38,154 nucleotides of DNA from Algicoccus sp048820935. GTDB taxonomy: Bacteria > Pseudomonadota > Gammaproteobacteria > Burkholderiales > Burkholderiaceae_B. Positions within the stretch are counted from its first letter, which is position 1, and each line of letters starts with the position of its first letter. Positions 17,794-24,380 of this stretch are shown here, piece by piece. Where the stretch lies: positions 1 through 38,154 of the forward strand of contig NZ_JBMERD010000021.1 of NCBI RefSeq assembly GCF_048820935.1, given 5' to 3'. The notes beneath the pieces were generated by a model. That model was not told the DNA's origin and made no database searches. It saw only the letters and a list, made by a program, of their open reading frames with translations. The translations under genes and the position numbers were made by a program.

Positions 17794-17823
17794 CTATCGC
17801 TTAGAAAAACTATCGCTTAGAAA
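17794..17823. repeat. 14-bp direct repeat beside tRNA-Thr
   Basis: CTATCGCTTAGAAA occurs twice exactly (17794-17807 and 17810-17823) with two bases between. It may be a local slippage duplication or a recombination scar in the decayed region. Confidence 0.85.
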
Positions 17824-18008
17824 GCACATAGGCCACAAAAACCCCCTCGATATCCCGGTTTAGAATCAAAACTCCCCACAAATTGTGCCGAGGATGAACT
17901 ATGAGAAGCCTCTTCAGCGTGTTGTTGTTCGCCGCGACTGGCAATAAATGACCAGTCTATTGCCAATAAGTCAAGTCCCAATAGTGCTGTAAATTCCTCT
18001 GCGCTCAA
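17817..18008 (-). pseudogene. Unidentified gene fragment (LSAEEFTALLGLD)
   Basis: A minus-strand open stretch encodes LSAEEFTALLGLDLLAIDW followed by sequence of low plausibility (Ser/Gly/Cys-rich). The first 13 residues recur almost unchanged near 23.0 kb (LSAEKFTALLGLD) with DNA-level similarity, so both are probably remnants of one repeated gene or element. The full protein is not recognised. The open stretch starts inside the similarity, so the true start is lost. Confidence 0.35.
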
Positions 18009-18028
18009 GCCACTGATATCATGATTTT
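17969..18028 (-). repeat. Dispersed repeat copy A
   Basis: About 55-60 bp here match 22963-23023 in the same orientation with roughly ten mismatches. The shared core includes AGTGCTGTAAATT and CTCTGCGCTCAAGC. The copies encode the same short peptide on the minus strand and diverge on both sides. Confidence 0.75.
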
Positions 18029-18035
18029 ATTCAGA

Positions 18036-18067
18036 CCACAGCAGTGATGCTTGCGACACTGCTGTGG
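18036..18067. repeat. Perfect 11-bp inverted repeat
   Basis: CCACAGCAGTG (18036-18046) and CACTGCTGTGG (18057-18067) form a perfect stem with a 10-nt loop. No T-tract follows on either strand, so it does not look like an intrinsic terminator. It adjoins repeat copy A and may be a mobile-element end or recombination site. Confidence 0.75.
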
Positions 18068-18288
18068 AGCTCATCACGTAGCTCACCGTGTTGCCAATGC
18101 AGATGCTTAATATCTCCCGATATCCGTCATGACGGACCCCAGAAACATTCAGTACCGCTCGCTGCACGACACGATCGCAATCGCGGGACTTCAAGAGAAC
18201 ATGGCATCGACGATTAGAAAGGCGTCAATACCGTCCAAGCAACGCTCATCAAACACGTTGATCCGAGGACAGACGACTCACAAGGCTC

Positions 18289-18594
18289 TTGGAGAAGCCC
18301 ACGTCGCAGTCAGATCAGATCACTAATATCGAGCTCGAGTCGGAACTAGAGCCAAGTCTTGCGGCTAGAGTGGCATTGATCCTTGCCGACTCAGTTGCGG
18401 GAAAAACTGAGCTTACACATCTGCTTGGGCGCAAATCCATTTCAGACGCCTTACATCGCCAAATCCGTTATTGACTGGGTGAGCAAATTCTGGCAATGAC
18501 GGTACCTGACAAACCCAACAGCCGCTTACAGCAATATCACCTCACTGAGCAAGGCCACACTCTAATTACGGAATTGAAAGCCACGTCAAAGTAA
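18289..18594 (+). pseudogene. C-terminal fragment of a winged-helix regulator, nonsense-interrupted
   Basis: One reading frame runs from 18289 to the stop at 18592-18594 with a single internal TGA at 18472. It encodes SLAARVALILADSVAGKTELTHLLGRKSISDALHRQIRY, stop, LGEQILAMTVPDKPNSRLQQYHLTEQGH. From memory, the (T/V)PDKPNSRLQxYxLT signature is typical of the C-terminal winged helix of AlbA_2/RecG-like ATP-binding regulators or Fic-type proteins. The N-terminal catalytic part is missing. The upstream 18.1-18.3 kb gives no recognisable protein. It is a dead remnant within the accessory patch. Confidence 0.6.
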
Positions 18595-18722
18595 GCAAAC
18601 CCATGAATCATGGTGTTTTTAAGTGCCTGAGGGACGCAGCGCCAAAATCATCTGACGCTGCATGCTGCCTACACATAACTTTCTAACAAGAATGCAAAGT
18701 GGGCGCGGGCGGTGTTTCTGTA

Positions 18723-20066
18723 TCAAATCACACCTTGCGCATTCATAGCATCCGCAACCTTCACGAATCCGGCAATGTTGGCACCATCAACATAACTGAT
18801 TTTGCCATTTTTATCGCGCCCATAACTCAAGCAAACGTCATGGATACACGTCATGATCTTAAAGAGACGTGCATCAACTTCTTCGCGCGTCCAAGACATA
18901 CGTAATGAATTCTGACTCATCTCAAGCCCCGAGGTCGCGACACCGCCCGCATTACTGGCTTTACCAGGTGCAAATAAAACATCGGCTTCTTCAAAAGCGT
19001 GCACGGCCTGAATGGATGTGGGCATATTGGCCCCTTCTGCCACACACAGAACACCATTTTGAATCAGCATCTTGGCATCATCGACATCGAGCTCATTTTG
19101 TGTTGCACAAGGTAAAGCAACGTCCATGGGGACATGCCATGGTCGACTGCCCACTTCAAATCGGGCACCTACTTTTTGTGCGTAATCACTGACACGACCA
19201 TAGTCATTGTTCTTGATGCTCATCAGAACTTCAAGTTTCTCTAAACTAAAGCCTTCATCATCGATGACTGTCCCACTAGAATCTGAGACCGTCACAACCT
19301 GCCCACCAAGTGCCAGAACTTTTTCTATGGCGTATTGTGCGACATTGCCTGATCCAGATACGCCAACTCGCAAACCCTCCAACGACAACCCGCGTTGCTT
19401 GAGCATTTCCTGAGCAAAGTAGACCACTCCATAACCCGTCGCTTCGGGTCGAATCAAAGAACCACCAAAGCTCAAGCCCTTACCCGTAAAAACGCAATCA
19501 GACCGATTACTGAGTTTTTTATACATACCGCTCAGAAAGCCAATTTCTCGCCCACCCACTCCAATATCACCAGCGGGTACGTCGGTTGATGAACCTACAT
19601 GACGATAGAGCTCCGTCATAAATGCCTGGCAGAAACGCATCACTTCGCCCTGACTTTTGCCTTTCGGATCAAAATCAGAGCCGCCTTTACCACCGCCCAT
19701 GGGTAGGGTCGTCAATGCATTCTTGAATGTTTGCTCAAACCCTAGGAACTTGAGGATGGACAAATTCACAGAAGGATGGAATCGTAAGCCGCCCTTATAG
19801 GGACCAATCGCAGAGTTATGCTGAACCCGATAACCGCGATTGACTTGAACCTCATTATTGTCATCGACCCACGCAACCCGAAACATCACAACACGTTCGG
19901 GTTCTACTAAACGCTCAAGTAAAGAGTTTTCAGCATACTGCGGGTTTTGTTCAATGAACGGCCATAAGCTTTCGACAACTTCGGTCACAGCCTGGATAAA
20001 TTCTGGCTGATGGGGATTACGTTGCGCCACAGCCTCTATGAAATCCTGACAAGAACTATATTTCAT
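18723..20066 (-). CDS. gdhA: NADP-specific glutamate dehydrogenase
   Basis: GdhA reductively aminates 2-oxoglutarate with ammonium and NADPH to make glutamate in the cytoplasm. The 447 residues equal the E. coli hexameric enzyme in length and resemble it closely along the chain. Motifs include GPYKGGLRFHPSVN, TLPMGGGKGGSDFDPKGKS (catalytic Lys), STDVPAGDIGVGGREIGF, and the dinucleotide fold GSGNVAQYAIEK. The ATG at 20066 has an in-frame TAA just upstream, so the start is fixed. There is no usual ribosome-binding site right before it; a strong AAGGAGGT lies about 75 nt upstream, across a folded leader (described separately). Confidence 0.97.
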   Translation of the reverse strand: MKYSSCQDFIEAVAQRNPHQPEFIQAVTEVVESLWPFIEQNPQYAENSLLERLVEPERVVMFRVAWVDDNNEVQVNRGYRVQHNSAIGPYKGGLRFHPSVNLSILKFLGFEQTFKNALTTLPMGGGKGGSDFDPKGKSQGEVMRFCQAFMTELYRHVGSSTDVPAGDIGVGGREIGFLSGMYKKLSNRSDCVFTGKGLSFGGSLIRPEATGYGVVYFAQEMLKQRGLSLEGLRVGVSGSGNVAQYAIEKVLALGGQVVTVSDSSGTVIDDEGFSLEKLEVLMSIKNNDYGRVSDYAQKVGARFEVGSRPWHVPMDVALPCATQNELDVDDAKMLIQNGVLCVAEGANMPTSIQAVHAFEEADVLFAPGKASNAGGVATSGLEMSQNSLRMSWTREEVDARLFKIMTCIHDVCLSYGRDKNGKISYVDGANIAGFVKVADAMNAQGVI

Positions 20067-20076
20067 TAAATCTTAA

Positions 20077-20147
20077 GCGAGAAACCTCACGGAAATGAGG
20101 TGGGATAGCACACCACGCCTTGCGTGATCCGTTTCTCGCGACCTCCT
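20077..20147 (-). promoter_or_regulatory. gdhA leader: three-way junction with displaced Shine-Dalgarno
   Basis: On the minus strand, AAGGAGGT (20148-20141) is followed at once by a 9-bp stem P1 (GCGAGAAAC 20139-20131 with GTTTCTCGC 20085-20077). P1 encloses two hairpins: P2 (ATCACGC/GCGTGGT with AAG loop, 20128-20112) and P3 (CCTCA/TGAGG, 20100-20085, sharing one base with P1). After P1 only about 10 nt remain before the gdhA ATG. Folding would therefore bring the strong SD close to the start codon. It does not match a riboswitch class I can name. Confidence 0.55.
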
Positions 20148-20508
20148 TTTGGGTTGAGCTATCTGTTAAATACAAGACAATCGCCATTCCCATCCTGAAT
20201 CGGCTGAACGTCTTTGTGTCCAGAAATAATCGGCGATAGGCCTACGACCAACCAAATGGCAACCCGTTAAAGCGGCGCATTGTCATCGCATAAATTTTTA
20301 CACAATCGGCCTTCGTTTTGAAATAAAAAAACCATTTTTTGTAAAAAAATGTTTGTCTGCAACACGAACACTACGCACACAGACTGTTCACATCATTTCT
20401 AGATTAATTTAAACAATCGTTATGTTTATTTATATAATATAATGATTATCGTCTATACTGAACATTTGATGACAACCAGAATAACACTTTCGATTCAAAG
20501 AGTTTTTT
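20148..20508. other. Divergent gdhA / TehA-like regulatory gap
   Basis: No gene is seen here. The stretch carries the upstream regions of two divergent genes. AATCGGC occurs three times in the same orientation (20198, 20228, 20304). An AT-rich tract covers about 20320-20460. No promoter for gdhA could be assigned with confidence. Confidence 0.4.
20439..20459 (+). promoter_or_regulatory. Possible Fur-like half box and -10 before the TehA-like gene
   Basis: ATAATGATTATC (20439-20450) equals two abutting inverted Fur-type hexamers (GATAAT/ATTATC). It directly precedes TATACT (20454-20459), a good -10 about 50 bp before the start codon. The -35 region is AT-rich and unclear. The third hexamer of a classical Fur box is poor. 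Confidence 0.3.
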
Positions 20509-21501
20509 ATGCAAACTAATCGTTCAGCACCAGACCAGCGACAGTCGCTGGAACACTTTCCGATTAATACATTTGCATCCGTCATGGGTTTTGCGGGCTT
20601 GTCGCTCGGATGGCAGCATATTGCAAGCGCCCATGTCATTGGCGCAAACGAGACGGCTTGTACACTGCGTTTATTCACCTCTGCCCTTTTCTTAATCTTG
20701 TTGGTGACGTACTTTATCAAAGCGATTCGTTATCCGAAATCCATTTCGCAAGAATTACAACATCCCGTCAAAATTAGCTTTTTCGCGACCATCCCCATCA
20801 GCATCATCTTGCTCTCGCAGCTTTGGCTAGAGCCCAGACCTGAGCTCGCACGACTACTCTGGTTTGCAGGTTCGATCACAATGCTTGTGGCCACCATGGC
20901 AACCTTTTATAGCTGGATGCATCAGCACCACTACAAGCGTCCTCATCTAAACCCCGCTTGGTTTATCCCAGTCGTGGGGAATATTTTGATTCCAATCGCG
21001 GGCGTCCCTCTGGGCTATCCCGAAACCAGCTGGTTCTTTTTTAGTATCGGTTTGGTTTTCTGGATGGTCTTACTCGTTCTGATCACAAGTCGGTTGTTTT
21101 TTGAGCCACCGTTGCCGGATCGCTTATTACCTACACTTTTCATCCTTCTAGCACCACCTGCAGTTGGATTTATTGCGCTTACAAGCCTAGAAAACCAACA
21201 AATAGGCACGCTGTCTCAGATTCTGTTTGGCATCAGTTTATTTCTCGGCTTAATTCTGATCTCCAGCCTGCACCGTTTCATCCGTTTGCCCTTCTTTTTA
21301 TCCGCCTGGGCTTATGCCTTCCCGACTGCTGCATTGACCTTAGCTTGTTTCAGGATGGTGAGCATCAATCACAATCCGGGCTTGGCCGTATTAGCCGTTA
21401 GCTTACTGGCCATTCTGTCGCTACTCGTTTTATGGTTATTGATTAAATCCATTCTGATGATGGCTCGTGGCCGCCTGTTTGTGCCCGAGCCACCCATGTA
21501 A
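20509..21501 (+). CDS. TehA/SLAC1-family (TDT) transporter or anion channel
   Basis: This 330-residue integral membrane protein shows the family opening HFPINTFASVMGFAGLSLGWQ and about ten hydrophobic segments. It has the FIPVVGNILIPIAGVPLGYPE motif where relatives carry PVVGNILVPLAG. Family members are anion channels or dicarboxylate/tellurite-resistance proteins (TehA, SLAC1). No soluble regulatory domain is present. AAAGAG lies 7 nt before the ATG. It is followed 10 bp later by a small membrane-protein gene and then a copper chaperone, suggesting one operon. Confidence 0.85.
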   Translation: MQTNRSAPDQRQSLEHFPINTFASVMGFAGLSLGWQHIASAHVIGANETACTLRLFTSALFLILLVTYFIKAIRYPKSISQELQHPVKISFFATIPISIILLSQLWLEPRPELARLLWFAGSITMLVATMATFYSWMHQHHYKRPHLNPAWFIPVVGNILIPIAGVPLGYPETSWFFFSIGLVFWMVLLVLITSRLFFEPPLPDRLLPTLFILLAPPAVGFIALTSLENQQIGTLSQILFGISLFLGLILISSLHRFIRLPFFLSAWAYAFPTAALTLACFRMVSINHNPGLAVLAVSLLAILSLLVLWLLIKSILMMARGRLFVPEPPM

Positions 21502-21511
21502 AAGATTCAAC

Positions 21512-21718
21512 ATGGCAGCTAATCGAAAATCATCGAATGAGGCAACACACGATCCAGTAGGCCCCAAACCACTCTGTACGCGAGCCTGCTGGATTGTTTT
21601 AGCTGCATTGCTAAGCATACTGATTTTGATTTGGTTATTTTATGAACCAGCACCCGGCGGGGCGGACTTATGTAAAATTTTTGGCTACGCAGTTTGCATC
21701 CTTTCAAAGCTAGACTGA
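21512..21718 (+). CDS. Small single-span membrane protein, unknown
   Basis: A 68-residue product starts at ATG 21512, 10 bp after the TehA-like stop codon. A polar N-terminus (MAANRKSSNEATHDPVG) is followed by one hydrophobic segment (ACWIVLAALLSILILIWLFY, about residues 25-44), then a short tail with two Cys (LCKIFGYAVCILSKLD). The ribosome-binding site is weak. I do not recognise the family. Position within the operon and the clean transmembrane segment support it as real, and the Cys-bearing tail next to a copper chaperone gene is suggestive only. Confidence 0.5.
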   Translation: MAANRKSSNEATHDPVGPKPLCTRACWIVLAALLSILILIWLFYEPAPGGADLCKIFGYAVCILSKLD

Positions 21719-21762
21719 CTACAATGAAGGCATTAAGACACTCATTACAGGAGCACTTTCTC

Positions 21763-22260
21763 ATGAAATTTGGTTTTCGACAGGCTATTGCCATCTCATT
21801 TTTGATGAGTGTTACAGCGAGCACAGCCTTTGCCCAAACAAACACACTGACATTTAACGACCCTTGGATTCGGGCGTCTGTACCCGGTCAAAAGCATGGT
21901 GCCGGTTACGTCACCATCACGAATCCTAGCGGTCAGGCGACAGAGCTTAAAGCCGTACAAAGTGATCGTGCAAAGCGTGTCGAGTTGCATACGATTCTGC
22001 GTGAGGACGGGGTCGCTAAAATGCGTCAGGTTCAAGATATCCCGGTACCCGCCAATGGCGAAGTCAAATTGGAACCCGGTGGCTATCACATTATGTTCGT
22101 GGGTTTGAATAAACCGTTTGTGGCCGGCGAAAACATCCCATTGACGTTAGAGTTCACCAATCAGTCACCCGTCATCGTTAACTTTGAAGTGAAGGCCGCT
22201 ACGCACAACCCAGTACGCGGTCAATCAGAACACATCCATCACCACGACAAAGGTCACTAA
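21763..22260 (+). CDS. Periplasmic copper chaperone PCu(A)C
   Basis: These proteins carry Cu(I) in the periplasm and help load the CuA centre of cytochrome c oxidase, often together with SCO proteins. ATG 21763 (165 residues) is chosen because CAGGAG lies upstream and a signal peptide follows at once (cleavage after Ala24, TAFA|QT). The copper motif H-x10-M-x21-H-x-M is exact: His76, Met87, His109, Met111. The C-terminus is His-rich (HIHHHDKGH), probably a further metal site. Its stop codon overlaps that of the convergent sixA by 4 bp. Confidence 0.93.
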   Translation: MKFGFRQAIAISFLMSVTASTAFAQTNTLTFNDPWIRASVPGQKHGAGYVTITNPSGQATELKAVQSDRAKRVELHTILREDGVAKMRQVQDIPVPANGEVKLEPGGYHIMFVGLNKPFVAGENIPLTLEFTNQSPVIVNFEVKAATHNPVRGQSEHIHHHDKGH

Positions 22261-22754
22261 GACTTGGCAACCTGCAGCGGATCCATTACATCAATCTGCT
22301 GTAGGGTTTCAGAAGTCACCCCCAGCCAGGAGTCCACATCAAAAGTTAGATGGACCGCTGCACTCGTGCCTAGACCGACTAACCGTCCAGCACATTGAGT
22401 CACTAGGTCTTCTAAACCTGGGTTGTGTGCAACGATCACCAATGTCTGAACCGCATCGTCTGTCTGCGAAATAACCGCCCACAATGCCTGCGTACTCGCC
22501 AGATACAATTCTGGTAAAACCTGTATAGATTTCTCGCCATATTCAGTCAGACCTGCAAGAATACGAGCCGTGGACACAGTCCGTGCTGCCGAGCTGCTCT
22601 TGATTAAATCGGGTACCACATTGCGTTGCGCCAAAAATCGCTTTAACGCGCTAACTTCATTCACCCCCTCTTCACTCAACAGCCGATCCTGATCGTGTGC
22701 GGTCGAGGTAAAGTTCAACGCATGGCCATGCCGAATCAACCACAGATTTTTCAT
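22257..22754 (-). CDS. sixA: Phosphohistidine phosphatase SixA-like
   Basis: A histidine-phosphatase superfamily protein of 165 residues. In E. coli SixA dephosphorylates the nitrogen phosphotransferase protein NPr. The catalytic RHG is at residues 8-10 (LWLIRHGHA). A second block is SSSAARTVSTARI, and the second catalytic His lies in VIVAHNPGLEDL. AGGA lies upstream of the ATG. The gene is alone on its strand here, convergent and overlapping with the copper chaperone gene. The substrate is assumed from the family. Confidence 0.88.
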   Translation of the reverse strand: MKNLWLIRHGHALNFTSTAHDQDRLLSEEGVNEVSALKRFLAQRNVVPDLIKSSSAARTVSTARILAGLTEYGEKSIQVLPELYLASTQALWAVISQTDDAVQTLVIVAHNPGLEDLVTQCAGRLVGLGTSAAVHLTFDVDSWLGVTSETLQQIDVMDPLQVAKS

Positions 22755-22962
22755 TAATTTTGTCCTGTCATAATATCAACCCTATCATACGCGCTAGACA
22801 GAAAACATGTCACTGTATCAAACGGTATCGACCCCGACTGCCACCCGAAATTGGTTGAGTTCCGACTTACTTATTCCAGATTCACATCACAAGTTCCCAA
22901 AGAGCTCGGTGGTGGAAAATGGTCAAATCCCTGTACCAAGCTGTATTTATCACCAAGACTGA

Positions 22963-23023
22963 CAGTCAAGTCCTAAAAGTGCTGTAAATTTCTCTGCGCT
23001 CAAGCGGCTGGCATTATGGTTTT
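22963..23023 (-). repeat. Dispersed repeat copy B
   Basis: This is the second copy of the 17969-18028 sequence. It encodes LSAEKFTALLGLDCQSW then a stop on the minus strand. It lies directly downstream of the ubiquinone-hydroxylase-like gene, in a 276-bp gap (22755-23030) that otherwise shows no gene. Confidence 0.75.
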
Positions 23024-23030
23024 TTAGTGA

Positions 23031-24200
23031 TTAACCAGTCAATTGCGATGCAACAAATCGCTTAAAAGGCGTGATACGTTCAGCAGCACCCAACACCGCT
23101 TTCCTAAGCAATCGAGCTGGCTGGTGGTCTTTGGTATATAAACCCACCACCAAATTCGTTGCCGCATATAAAGGCAGGCTCTGTCGTCGGTGCGCACGGG
23201 TGTAATTTGCCAGTATTTGTTCAGATCCAATGTCGTGTCCTCGACCCCAAGCGTCAATCACACCCTCCCTTAAATGCTTAATGCTCAAAACACCCAAGTT
23301 AAACCCATGCGCAGTCACCGGGTGCATGCCAACAGCCGCATCGCCGATCAACGCAAAACGCTGCGCATGAAAACGGCTTGCATACGTCCCAACCAAGGGA
23401 TAAGTAAACCGTTCACTAATCCGCGTCATCTGACCCAGCCTGAACTCATAGCGCTGGCTGATGTCCTGATTAAACGCTGCCTCATCTAAAGCTTCTAATA
23501 CCTTGAGTTGTTCATGCGGCAAGGTCAAAACGACAGAAGCCACTTGACCATTCATCGGTAGCAATGCGCGGGTCTGTCCATAGCCAAACCATTCCCAGGC
23601 GACATGATCGTGCGCCACTTCGTGCTCGACACGAAACACCATCATACTTTTGCCATAATCAAACATCTGGGTGGATATCCCCATCGCCCGTCGCGTCTCA
23701 GAAAAGCGACTATCCGCAGCAACCAATAAGGTGCTACGGATAATTTGTCCATCACTTAACTCCACCTCAGCCATTTTTGAATCACTACGAACGGCTTTGA
23801 TGGCCACTTGATCGAGCAAATCAATCTTGGGATGATCCTGTATTTGTTCGTAAGCGGCCTGACGAATCAGATAGTTGGGGACCAACCATCCAAGCTGGGA
23901 CTTTTTTCTCAAGGCTGCACTGACTTGCATCCCGTCCTGGGGATTGTGACCATCCAACACCTGTGCGTGGCGCAAATCTGAGATTTCAGTTTCAGAGATT
24001 CGAGACCACACACCCCACTCTTTTAACAACCGCACCGATTCGTGAGTCAGCGCGATTTCACGACCATCAAACTGCGGTGACTCCAGCGCATCGCGTGACT
24101 GACGCTCCAGAAGCACGACTCGCATCCCGGCTTTTGCCAAAGCACTGGCCAGGCAAAGTCCTGTCGGACCTGCCCCGATAATGGTTACATCCGTTTGCAT
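23031..24200 (-). CDS. UbiH/UbiF-family FAD hydroxylase, probably UbiM-like
   Basis: A flavoprotein monooxygenase of 389 residues from ATG 24200; a TTG two codons upstream is less likely. The FAD fold GxGxxG is at the N-terminus (IIGAGPTGLCLASALAKAG). The second FAD motif is GDAAVGMHPVTAHGFNLG, followed by the Arg/Tyr-rich helix YTRAHRRQSLPLYAATN. Such enzymes hydroxylate the ubiquinone ring. The block FDGREIALTHESVRLLKEWGVWSRI followed by HAQVLDG resembles UbiM, a multi-position ubiquinone hydroxylase, more than UbiH or UbiF. This sub-assignment is from memory and moderate. AGGA lies 9-10 nt upstream. Confidence 0.8.
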   Translation of the reverse strand: MQTDVTIIGAGPTGLCLASALAKAGMRVVLLERQSRDALESPQFDGREIALTHESVRLLKEWGVWSRISETEISDLRHAQVLDGHNPQDGMQVSAALRKKSQLGWLVPNYLIRQAAYEQIQDHPKIDLLDQVAIKAVRSDSKMAEVELSDGQIIRSTLLVAADSRFSETRRAMGISTQMFDYGKSMMVFRVEHEVAHDHVAWEWFGYGQTRALLPMNGQVASVVLTLPHEQLKVLEALDEAAFNQDISQRYEFRLGQMTRISERFTYPLVGTYASRFHAQRFALIGDAAVGMHPVTAHGFNLGVLSIKHLREGVIDAWGRGHDIGSEQILANYTRAHRRQSLPLYAATNLVVGLYTKDHQPARLLRKAVLGAAERITPFKRFVASQLTG

Positions 24201-24380
24201 CGTCAAATTTCCTGCTTAAGCAAATTCTCACAGACATCCATTCTATGGGGCTTGTTATCAATTCACATTGATTTATCCCAACAGAACCCGGTTATTCTGG
24301 CTTTTCACTTGTCTCCTCTGATTTACGCCAGTACACTGCCTTCAAACAAAGACCCCCCTTTCGTTGCATACAGGACATAT

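Noticed and set aside
18600..18665. Possible terminator hairpins beyond gdhA (CCATGAATCATGG; GCAGCG/CGCTGC)
   Set aside because: The first has an almost absent loop and the second has no T-tract in the gdhA direction.
24195..24380. 62-residue N-terminal extension of the diguanylate cyclase
   Set aside because: The globin domain starts right at ATG 24381, which has AGGA upstream; the extension overlaps the divergent hydroxylase gene start.
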